The position numbers and the translations under genes are program-made. This document shows positions 38,230 to 45,138 of a DNA stretch of 64,000 bases, one piece after another. The notes under the pieces are model-generated. The model searched no databases. It was not told the DNA's origin and was given only the letters and a program-made list of their open reading frames with translations. Numbering within the stretch: the first letter of the stretch is position 1; every line of letters begins with the position of its first letter. The DNA comes from Streptomyces sp. WMMB 322 (GTDB taxonomy: Bacteria > Actinomycetota > Actinomycetes > Streptomycetales > Streptomycetaceae), in contig NZ_FMHI01000002.1 in assembly GCF_900090145.1 (NCBI RefSeq), positions 1 through 64,000 on the forward strand. Reading direction: 5' to 3'.

Positions 38230-38600
38230 GTCACCCCCACCAAGCGACGACCGGTCATAGGCCGCGCTGTGAACTGCTTTCTCTCATCAAGGAGTCGGAC
38301 CGTACGCGACGGCAGACGCAGCGCCGAGTCACCTTTCAGCCATTGTGTGGGAGATTCGATCTATTTGATACTGAATCTACGAATGGCTCGACTATGCGTG
38401 GCACACGACGGACCGACCCCTGCGACGCTAGCGGGCAGCACTGACAGCCCGGCATGATGGAAGCTGCGGCTGATCAGGCGACTCCGCCAAGACGCATGGC
38501 TGAGGCTCTGACCAGGGCAGATGCACTACCGCCGAGTCGCTGCAGAATCGCGCCGTCCGCAGTGCTTCAAAGGCGGCGTGAGCTGGGGCTTTACCATCGG
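38230..38600. promoter_or_regulatory. Divergent cas operon promoter and leader of array 2
   Basis: The left part (38230-38505) holds the presumed cas operon promoter; 38340-38400 is AT-rich. The leader proper (38506-38600, plus strand) is 95 bases from CTCTGACCAGGGCAGATGC to the first repeat and closely resembles the leader of array 3 (59786-59880) over its whole length. It also shares two blocks with the array 1 leader. Confidence 0.75.
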
Positions 38601-39017
38601 GTCGTCATCAGCCCTGGAGGGTTCGCAACGAACCAGCTGTAGGGGCGAACCCCTTTGGCGGAGGTCGTCATCAGCCCTGGAGGGTTCGCAACGACACTCG
38701 CACCGGGGCTTCGCGACAGAGATCAGCCAGTCGTCATCAGCCCTGGAGGGTTCGCAACTAGGTCTCCTTGAAGTACGCGGACGCCTTCCAGGTCGTCGTC
38801 ATCAGCCCTGGAGGGTTCGCAACAGGGACGCGAGCATGTAGACGGGGAAGCTGCCGTGGTCGTCATCAGCCCTGGAGGGTTCGCAACTCGTTCGCCGGGG
38901 CGCCGTTCGCTTCTGCCTGCGGGGTCGTCATCAGCCCTGGAGGGTTCGCAACTTGTACTGCCGGTTGATTCCGAGGATGTCCTGCATGGTCGTCATCAGC
39001 CCTGGAGTGGCTGAGAA
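38601..39017 (+). CRISPR. CRISPR array 2: 7 repeats, 6 spacers
   Basis: Repeats start at 38601, 38664, 38730, 38795, 38859, 38924 and 38989. The 29-bp unit begins GTCGTCATCAGCCCTGGAGG and ends GTTCGCAAC, where arrays 1 and 3 have GCTCGCAAC. All six full repeats carry this T. The seventh is degenerate (GTGGCTGAGAAC at its end). Spacers are 34-37 bp. The leader is on the left, so transcription is plus strand, divergent from the cas operon. Confidence 0.96.
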
Positions 39018-39169
39018 CTGAAAAAACCATGCCGTCCTGTGCTCTGGCGCACCCCCAGTCACCATCCGCCCGTGGCGGTCCACGACTGACTCGGGTAGCT
39101 ACCGACGGGCGGGGGCGGACCAACAACCCACCCCCGCCCAAAAACCCCATTCAGGAGTGTCATCCCGGC

Positions 39170-40393
39170 CTACGGCTCCTGCTCCCACAGGAGACCGTTG
39201 ACCTGCTCGGCGATGTTGTTCCGTACTGAGTCGACCATGTGTTGGTAGCGGGCAGCCATCGACGTCGACGACCAGCCCATGAGGCCCATCACCGCCCGTT
39301 CCGGCACTCCCAGGATCAGCAGCACCGTCGCCGCGGTGTGCCGGGCGTCGTGGAGGCGGCCGTCACGTACCTTCGCGTCGCGCAGCAACTCCTTCCATTC
39401 GTCATAGTCGACGCGGGTCGATGTCCCGCGTCCTGTCTTGGTCGCGAAGAGCCAGCCCTCGTCGTGCCAATCGGTGTCGGCCGATGCCCGTTCGGTCTCC
39501 TGCCGCACCTCGTGCCTGCGGAGAAGCTCCACAAGCTGTGGAGGCAGGCCCACCGCACGGCGGCCCGCGCGGGATTTCGTAGCCGCCGTCTCCGGATTCG
39601 TACGGCGTCGTTGTGGGCAGTAGCCGGCCTTCCGGCCACACGTGTCTCCGCAACCGTGCCCGTAACGGGGTCGGCGGCGACTGCGACGGACCAAGAGGAC
39701 TCCGTTGTTCAGGTCGACGTCAGACCACTTGAGGCCCAGTGCCTCGCCCTGGCGAAGACCGAGAGCGAGAGCGACAGCCCAACGAGCCGAGTTTCTGCGC
39801 CCCTCCGAGGCCTGGAGGATTCGACGTACCTCCTCCACCGTGAACGGTTCGACCTCCTCCTCGTCGAGTCGCGGGGCCTTGGCCAGCCGCACCGGGTTCT
39901 TCCCCAAGTGGCCACGCCGCACAGCCTCATTGAGCGCCGTGCGCAACGTGCGGTGCACCTGATGTGCTGTGGCGGGCTTGCTGCCGTTGGCCTGCATCTT
40001 GGCGTAGAAACGCTCGATGTGTTCCGGGGTGAGTCGGTCGAGGCGATGAGCCCCCAGGCCCGGGATCAAGTGGACCCGTACGGCGACGCCATAGCCGACC
40101 ATCGTGTTCTCGCCGACGGCGAGCGGTGCGATGGTGTCCACCCAATGCGTGAGCCAGGCCTTCACAGTCCATGTCCTGCCGGGCTTCCGTACGGTCTTGG
40201 AATCGCGTTGCTTCTCCAGTTCCCGTACGGCTGCGGCGACTTCTGCCTTGGTCTTGCGCTCGATGTGCCTGCGGTCCGGGCGGCCGTCGTCACGGACACC
40301 GATCGAGACGCGGCCGTGCCAAGTTCCGTCCTTTCCTCGGTAGATGGAGGAACGGCCGTTGGGCTGGCGAGTGCGCTTCTTCTGCTCTCCCAT
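39170..40393 (-). CDS. Tyrosine recombinase / integrase
   Basis: This 407-residue protein has an N-terminal arm-binding region, a core-binding SAM-like domain (about 70-170) and a catalytic domain with LGLRQGEAL (Arg), HDARH (His348, Arg351) and the nucleophile Tyr383 in AARYQHM. A Cys-rich insert (GHGCGDTCGRKAGYC) sits in the middle of the catalytic domain; streptomycete element integrases often have one. It should catalyse integration into, and with its partner excision from, tRNA-Ser. It lies beside the excisionase-like gene, but 10 kb from the nearest att repeat. The 152 bases 39018-39169 contain a G/C-rich hairpin and no gene. Confidence 0.94.
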   Translation of the reverse strand: MGEQKKRTRQPNGRSSIYRGKDGTWHGRVSIGVRDDGRPDRRHIERKTKAEVAAAVRELEKQRDSKTVRKPGRTWTVKAWLTHWVDTIAPLAVGENTMVGYGVAVRVHLIPGLGAHRLDRLTPEHIERFYAKMQANGSKPATAHQVHRTLRTALNEAVRRGHLGKNPVRLAKAPRLDEEEVEPFTVEEVRRILQASEGRRNSARWAVALALGLRQGEALGLKWSDVDLNNGVLLVRRSRRRPRYGHGCGDTCGRKAGYCPQRRRTNPETAATKSRAGRRAVGLPPQLVELLRRHEVRQETERASADTDWHDEGWLFATKTGRGTSTRVDYDEWKELLRDAKVRDGRLHDARHTAATVLLILGVPERAVMGLMGWSSTSMAARYQHMVDSVRNNIAEQVNGLLWEQEP

Positions 40394-40403
40394 GGCTGTC
40401 CTC

Positions 40404-41006
40404 TCAGGCTGCGTTACGGACGTCGGATCGGTTGTTGTTGTTGCGGAGGCGGGCGACGTATTCAGGCACGGCCTCAGCCGGAACCTTGCGGAGCCGTCCG
40501 AGGGTGACCGACTCCAGTTCGCCGGAACTGATGAGCCGGTAGCAGACAGTTCGTCCGATGCCGAGGCGCCGGGCTGCTTCCTCGACGGTCAGGAGAACCA
40601 GCGTCGTGTCGATCGGCAGACCCACTTCATCCGGAGTCGGTACGGAGTCGGTGCTCGGTACGGACTGCACGATGCTCCCTTCGAGACGATGGGCGGGGTG
40701 CTCGCCCGCGGAAACCGCAGAATCCGCGGAAACCGCCAAGGCTTCCGTCTGACCTGCGGTGTCGAAGCGGTCAGGGTGGCCGCCGCACAATCCGGCGGAG
40801 TCGCCGCACAAATCTGTATCGCCGCAGTGGACGGATTGCGGAAGCGCAGCTGCATGGGCTTTTTGCGGCGCCTTCGCAGCTTTCTGCGAGCAACCGGGGT
40901 CGGTTTCAACCGGGTTGAATCGCTGCTGGTCAGCGCCGTCGGATCGGCCTTTCTGCGGATTCGGCGGTTTGTGCGGCGAGTTGTCTGCGCTCATGCGGCG
41001 TGTCAT
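40404..41006 (-). CDS. Excisionase-like helix-turn-helix protein
   Basis: This 200-residue protein starts MTRRMSADNSPHKPP at ATG 41006, overlapping the replication gene stop (ATGA). The C-terminal 60 residues are an excisionase/MerR-like HTH (LLTVEEAARRLGIGRTVCYRLISSGELESVTLGRLRKVP), the domain that steers integrase toward excision. The N-terminal 130 residues are low complexity with Cys/Gly/Asp pieces (HCGDTDLCGDSAGLCGG), unusually long for an excisionase. It lies 10 bases from int, and the three-gene block rep-xis-int is the standard AICE order. DNA encoding the N-terminal part contains iteron-like repeats. Confidence 0.85.
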   Translation of the reverse strand: MTRRMSADNSPHKPPNPQKGRSDGADQQRFNPVETDPGCSQKAAKAPQKAHAAALPQSVHCGDTDLCGDSAGLCGGHPDRFDTAGQTEALAVSADSAVSAGEHPAHRLEGSIVQSVPSTDSVPTPDEVGLPIDTTLVLLTVEEAARRLGIGRTVCYRLISSGELESVTLGRLRKVPAEAVPEYVARLRNNNNRSDVRNAA

Positions 41007-42979
41007 GCCTGGCCCTCCCTCACCTGTGGGTGGATGAGGTAGCGAGGTGCCGGCGGGCGGCCGCGTTTGCCGGTGCGGGGTGGGGTGTGGCTGCGGAGGT
41101 AGCCGTGCTCTTCGAGGAGGGCGACGGCCGGTTCCATGTCGGCGACCGTGGGGAACTCCGAGCGGGAGAGCTTCGCGAACAGGTCGCGGCGCGAGACCGT
41201 GTCCCACCCGTTCGCACGGAGCACCTCCAGGAGCGTCTGCGCCCGCGCCTGCGCCGCGTCGGCTCCCATGAGATCGAAGACCGTCAGCGCGTGGTCGGCG
41301 AAGTAGTCCGCGATCTCGATGGCCGCCGTCATCGTCTCCGGCTCTACGGGCGTGCCGTAGCCGTCCTCAAGGTGGGCGGCGACGTGAAGCAGTCCGGCGA
41401 TACGGGCTGCGGTGCCCACCAGCTTGCCCGCCCACTTGCCGACATGGCCGAGCTTGCCGCCCCTGGCCCGGAGTTGGGGCTCGATCCGCTCCTCGAAGCC
41501 GAGCAGCTCGCCGCCCGCGTTCGGGGTGAGGTGGAGGACGTACGGCTCGGACTGCTCGGCGAGCGACAGCGTCAGCGCGGTGACGTTGCGCTCGTACCGC
41601 GCCGCGACCGACTCCGGCACCGGCGCCGGGCCGATCTTGCGGTAGCCGACGAGCGATTCAGGCAGCGCGTACAGGAATCGGGCGAGAAGGCCGCGGCCGT
41701 CGAAGCCGCGGTTCTTGCCGATGTCCTCCAACACGGACGGCTGGACGGCCAGGCCCATGGTCAGCGCGGGGGCTTCCATAAACTCCTCGCGGTTGCGGCG
41801 GTCGACCTTGAGCCGGTCGCCGGCGTGGCCCTTGAGGAAGACCTCCATGTTCGGAGCGCCCGAGTAGCGCCCGGCGATGATGTCGAAGATGCCTCCCTCC
41901 GCGGACATCACCGCCAACCTGCCGCCCTGCTCGGCCATGAGCGAGGTCACCGTCTCCGGAGTGGAGTCGTCCGCCAGCAGCCGCGGCTTCGGCGGGACCG
42001 TCAACTCCTCGGCCTGCTGGGCCAGGTCGATAGCCTCGGCGACGAGGCTGTCCCGCTCCGGCCCCTCCGCCGACGACGCGCGGGTAGCTGCCTTGTCGGC
42101 GGCCTCCTGGGCCATCTTCCGGGTCAACTCGGCCTCGACGATGCGCCCGGCGGCCTGGTTCGCGAGATGCTTCTCCGCCTCGTAGAGCGGACCGGTCATG
42201 GCGGAGAAGACCGCGGACTTGCGGTTCGCCGGAGGCAGCGCGACCACGACGTAGAGGTTGGTCGGCTCGTGCCAGCGTCCGCGTACGCGGACGACGACGC
42301 GCCCGCCCGCCCCTGTGGCGAGCACGCTCAGCGCCAGCGCGGCGGCCATGTCCGGCGGCGTCTGCGTCTCCTCCGCCAGCGCCGCGCAGAAGTCCCCGAG
42401 CCAGGACGGCAGCGCGTGCAGTGGGAAGCGGGGAAGCTGTGGACGGGTGTTGAGCGGAATCGGTTCCGACCACGCCTCGGGCAGCTTCTCCTCCCCGAGC
42501 GCGAGAGCCTCGCGCACCTCGTCGGCGGTGGCGTCCGGTGTGGAGGCCGCCTGCACGAGACGAGTCCCGGCCTGGATCAGACGGCGCCGCTCGGCGAGTT
42601 CGTGGACGATCTCCGCGTAGTAGCCGGCGTTCGCTGTCGTCGGTACGGCTTGGATGAGGCCGTGGACGTAGGCGGGTCCGCCGACCCTGCGCAGGTCGCC
42701 GGTCTGTCCGAGGAAGTGGGTCAGGGTGATCGGGTCGACTGGCTTGCCCTGGCCGTGCAGGACGGTGATGGAGCGGTGGATGGTCTCGTGTGCGGGTCGG
42801 TAGTAGTCCTCGGCGCTGAGCGTGGCCTGCACCTCGGCGATCACCTCGGCTGCGAGCATCATCGAGCCGAGGACTGCCTGTTCGGCTTCGAGGTCGCACG
42901 GTGCCGCCCCGTTCCGCTCGGGGGCGGAGTGCAGGGGCAGCACGTTGTCCCCGCGGGATGCCTGGGGCTGCTCGGTCAT
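41003..42979 (-). CDS. Replication protein with DnaB-N and DUF3987 domains
   Basis: This 658-residue protein begins with a DnaB N-terminal domain (DLEAEQAVLGSMMLAAEVI through about residue 130). A DUF3987/YfjI-type region follows from about 175 (PPDMAAALALSVLATGAGGRV). Segments EPTNLYVVVALPPANRKSA (P-loop-like, lacking a canonical GKT) and STPETVTSLMAEQGGRLAVMSAEGG match DUF3987. The C-terminal part looks like a winged helix (FPTVADMEPAVALLEEHGYLRS). In AICEs the gene before xis-int is the replication initiator. This would be a DnaB-like/DUF3987 variant rather than RepSA, RepAM or Prim-Pol. Helicase activity is not certain without an intact Walker A. Confidence 0.8.
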   Translation of the reverse strand: MTEQPQASRGDNVLPLHSAPERNGAAPCDLEAEQAVLGSMMLAAEVIAEVQATLSAEDYYRPAHETIHRSITVLHGQGKPVDPITLTHFLGQTGDLRRVGGPAYVHGLIQAVPTTANAGYYAEIVHELAERRRLIQAGTRLVQAASTPDATADEVREALALGEEKLPEAWSEPIPLNTRPQLPRFPLHALPSWLGDFCAALAEETQTPPDMAAALALSVLATGAGGRVVVRVRGRWHEPTNLYVVVALPPANRKSAVFSAMTGPLYEAEKHLANQAAGRIVEAELTRKMAQEAADKAATRASSAEGPERDSLVAEAIDLAQQAEELTVPPKPRLLADDSTPETVTSLMAEQGGRLAVMSAEGGIFDIIAGRYSGAPNMEVFLKGHAGDRLKVDRRNREEFMEAPALTMGLAVQPSVLEDIGKNRGFDGRGLLARFLYALPESLVGYRKIGPAPVPESVAARYERNVTALTLSLAEQSEPYVLHLTPNAGGELLGFEERIEPQLRARGGKLGHVGKWAGKLVGTAARIAGLLHVAAHLEDGYGTPVEPETMTAAIEIADYFADHALTVFDLMGADAAQARAQTLLEVLRANGWDTVSRRDLFAKLSRSEFPTVADMEPAVALLEEHGYLRSHTPPRTGKRGRPPAPRYLIHPQVREGQA

Positions 42980-43098
42980 CGTGCGGCCTCTCCGGCGTAC
43001 GGCTGAGCCTGAGCGCCTACGTGTCGCCGACCCTGCGCAGGGCGGGGCAGCGGGCGGTACCTGGTTTGAGGCATGCTGTTCGCACCTCCTGTTTCTTC

Positions 43099-43154
43099 GT
43101 GGGATGGGAGGCCGGGGCAGCGGGCTTCCTGATCCGTTGGCCGCTGCCCCGGGC
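43099..43154. repeat. Hairpin repeat, copy A
   Basis: The block GGGGCAGCGGGCTTCCTGAT with flanks recurs nearly unchanged at 48782-48837. It forms a hairpin (GGGGCAGCGG with CCGCTGCCCC). Copy A sits between two element genes and could be a terminator for the minus-strand 115-residue gene (stop at 43159). Confidence 0.75.
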
Positions 43155-43158
43155 GTCT

Positions 43159-43506
43159 TCAGGAGTCCTCGGTGAGGCTCCAGCGGCGGTACTCGTTGCG
43201 TACGTACTCGCGGCTGCCGTGCTTCGCGTCGTACGCGATCAGCTGTACGGCCGCCGCTTCTGCCGCCTGTATCGCCGACTTCGCGAGTTCGGGCCCGTAC
43301 GTTGAGACTTCCGTCAGCGCGATGCGATCCACTAAGGCCGCCTTCCGCAGCCAGAACTCGCGGGGCAGCGCGCTGTCGTGCGAGTACCGTTCGCTCAACT
43401 CGGCGAGTGAGGCGATCTCCCGCTCGATGCTCGGCGCATCGGCGTACACCTCATCGGTCGAGACCCTGTGATGTGTGGTGGTGGCGGTGTCGGTCGTCTG
43501 CGGCAT
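43159..43506 (-). CDS. Hypothetical AICE protein
   Basis: This 115-residue acidic helical protein starts MPQTTDTATTTHHRVS. No membrane segment, cysteine pair or named domain is seen. ATG 43506 overlaps the stop of the upstream 219-residue gene by one base (TAATG), so the two are coupled. It lies in the block of small genes between traB and the replication gene, the place where AICEs keep short uncharacterised accessory genes. A hairpin repeat follows its stop. Function unknown. Confidence 0.65.
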   Translation of the reverse strand: MPQTTDTATTTHHRVSTDEVYADAPSIEREIASLAELSERYSHDSALPREFWLRKAALVDRIALTEVSTYGPELAKSAIQAAEAAAVQLIAYDAKHGSREYVRNEYRRWSLTEDS

Positions 43507-44165
43507 TACTGAACGTCCTTCGGGAGCCGGTTTGTGCGTGCCCTGTCGATGGCGAAGTGCAGGGCGTTCTCGGCGAGTTCGCCGTAGTCGTACGCGGTCT
43601 GGGCGAGGGCCTCGGCCGAGTCCAGGGCAGCCGCGAGGGCGGCGGACTCGTGTGCTTTGAGGTGCTGTTCGGCGGAGAGGGAGTCGGCTGCGTGGCGGGC
43701 GCTCTCCCGGTAGAGGAGATCCTCACGGAGGGCGTGCAGCCGCTTTCCGCCACTCCAACGGGCGAGCCCCTCGCTGAGGTCGGGCATCTCGCCCATGAAC
43801 AGGTACTCGCCGTGCTCGCGGTGCAGCAGCACGCGCGACGGCTCCTTGCCGCGGAGCACGGAGCGGATGGCCCAGGCGGCGCCATGTGCGTAAGCCCGTG
43901 CCGCGTTCTCGTACAGGCGGCGGACCTGCTTCTCCAGGTCGGTGTAGAGGTCGCTGACGGATACCAGGGCGACGTCGTGCGGGCGGTGGAACGGCGTGCC
44001 GGGGACGGCGAGTTCGCCGAGGTGGTGGTGGGTGCGGGACGGGTCGGTGTTGGAGATGCCGAGCTTGGCCGTGTGGAGAGCGAGGCGGTACTCGCGGGCG
44101 GCGGCGCCCAGCGCGTACACGCTCTCGGGCAGTGTGCGGAACCAGGTCGTCTTGGTGTCAGCCAT
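43506..44165 (-). CDS. Hypothetical AICE protein
   Basis: This 219-residue protein starts MADTKTTWFRTLPESV. It is predicted largely alpha-helical and Ala/Leu/His-rich; it has no membrane segment and no motif I recognise. ATG 44165 follows TTCCATG with GAGAACTTCC upstream. It is coupled to the downstream 115-residue gene. It belongs to the minus-strand series running from traB toward int, so co-transcription with element genes is likely. Homologues of this kind, as I recall them, sit on other streptomycete AICEs without assigned roles. Confidence 0.7.
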   Translation of the reverse strand: MADTKTTWFRTLPESVYALGAAAREYRLALHTAKLGISNTDPSRTHHHLGELAVPGTPFHRPHDVALVSVSDLYTDLEKQVRRLYENAARAYAHGAAWAIRSVLRGKEPSRVLLHREHGEYLFMGEMPDLSEGLARWSGGKRLHALREDLLYRESARHAADSLSAEQHLKAHESAALAAALDSAEALAQTAYDYGELAENALHFAIDRARTNRLPKDVQ

Positions 44166-44241
44166 GGAAGTTCTCCAGGTGGCAGGTGCAGGGAACGAGG
44201 TGCTCCCGTACGGCCGATGACGGTCGGCCGTACGGGAGCGG

Positions 44242-44505
44242 TCAGTGCAGAGGCAGCCGCACGGGCGTGTTCTCGCCTGCGGCTTCGAGGAGTTCGCGGA
44301 GGTCTCCGCCGACGGCGGCCAGGCGCGCTTCCATGGCGGCCCACGACTCGGCGTCGATGGCCATGAGCGCGGAGACGGCGACCGGGGCGTTGCCGCGCTG
44401 CAACGCGCTGAGTGCGTCGCGCAGTTCGCCGGCGGCCGTCAGCGAGATCTGGGACGAGGGCGACGCGGACGACGTGCGTGAGGCGGTGCTGATCGAGTTG
44501 CACAT
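44242..44505 (-). CDS. Small hypothetical AICE protein
   Basis: This 87-residue protein starts MCNSISTASRTSSASPSS. The Ser-rich N-terminus is followed by a helical region (GELRDALSALQRGNAPVAVSALMAID). No domain is recognised. AAGGAG-like sequence (GAAGGAGTTCG) lies upstream of ATG 44505. It lies in the same minus-strand block as its neighbours, about 76 bases from the next gene. Function unknown; assignment as a gene rests on codon bias, ribosome site and context. Confidence 0.6.
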   Translation of the reverse strand: MCNSISTASRTSSASPSSQISLTAAGELRDALSALQRGNAPVAVSALMAIDAESWAAMEARLAAVGGDLRELLEAAGENTPVRLPLH

Positions 44506-44523
44506 GATCGAACTCCTTCGGTG

Positions 44524-44706
44524 TCAGTTGCCGATGGCGTGTACGAGGGCGGTCATGACCTGGTTGATGGGCCCGGCGGCGGGCGTGTTGGCGAGGTAGA
44601 AGCCGAAGAGCAGCGATGCGACGGCCGCACCGGCGCTGACCGCGCGGAACCTGAGCAGCAGCGCGACGATGAAGCCGAAGAGGATTACGAGCGAGAGCGT
44701 GACCAC
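44524..44706 (-). CDS. Small membrane protein
   Basis: This protein has about 60 residues from GTG 44706, with AAAGGA upstream; a longer open frame exists but its N-terminus is low complexity. Two hydrophobic stretches (LSLVILFGFIVALLLRF and GAAVASLLFGFYLA) could form two membrane helices. Short membrane proteins near traB are common in streptomycete conjugative elements (Spd-type spread proteins), so a role in mycelial spreading is inferred from context only. Confidence 0.65.
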   Translation of the reverse strand: MVTLSLVILFGFIVALLLRFRAVSAGAAVASLLFGFYLANTPAAGPINQVMTALVHAIGN

Positions 44707-44740
44707 GGGTCGGGTCCTTTCTGCCGGGGTGGCCTGGCGG

Positions 44741-44998
44741 TCAGAGCGTCTGGGAGTGGTCGCGGTGCAGTCGGGCGACGAGGTTGTAGAGGTGCCGGCC
44801 GATCCGGATGCGCTTGCCGTGGCCGCGGCAGCGGCGGCAGTCGGGCCCGCGTTTGATGCGTCCACGGCGGTTGCGGCGGACGTGGAAGCCGAAGCCGCGG
44901 CACTTGCGGCAGTCGCCGAACGGCGAGACGGTGCACAGTGCTGCGTAGCTGAGAGTGATGAAGAGCAGGCTGGCGATAGCGTCGAGCGTCGAGGTCAT
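44741..44998 (-). CDS. Small membrane protein with CxxCxGxG zinc-like motifs
   Basis: This 85-residue protein starts MTSTLDAIASLLFITLSY at ATG 44998, with GGGGAG upstream. An N-terminal membrane helix (IASLLFITLSYAALCTV) is followed by two CxxCxG motifs (CRKCRGFGF and CRRCRGHGK) like half of a DnaJ zinc-binding region, with Arg/Lys-rich spacing that could touch nucleic acid. It lies immediately before a cluster of GCTAGC repeats and traB. Likely an element mobilisation accessory; function unknown. Confidence 0.65.
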   Translation of the reverse strand: MTSTLDAIASLLFITLSYAALCTVSPFGDCRKCRGFGFHVRRNRRGRIKRGPDCRRCRGHGKRIRIGRHLYNLVARLHRDHSQTL

Positions 44999-45041
44999 GA
45001 ACTCCCCCTGAGCGGCGGTTGAAGGGTGTCCCCGGGCCAGG

Positions 45042-45123
45042 CCGCTATCCGCTAGCGGCCTGGTCACTGGGGGAATGGCGCGCTAGCGGGGCCGCTAACG
45101 TTAGCGAGGCGTGCTGCTAGCGG
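45042..45123. promoter_or_regulatory. GCTAGC-type repeat cluster, candidate clt/TRS or operator
   Basis: Five related motifs occur in 82 bases: CCGCTA (45042), the perfect palindrome CCGCTAGCGG (45049-45058), CGCTAGCGG (45081-45089), the perfect palindrome CGCTAACGTTAGCG (45093-45106) and GCTAGCGG (45116-45123). The cluster lies 16 bases beyond the traB stop. In Streptomyces plasmids TraB recognises 8-bp repeats in clt near traB, so a clt-like role is possible; a regulator operator is the alternative. Confidence 0.5.
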
Positions 45124-45138
45124 AAGCGGCTCCGACCG

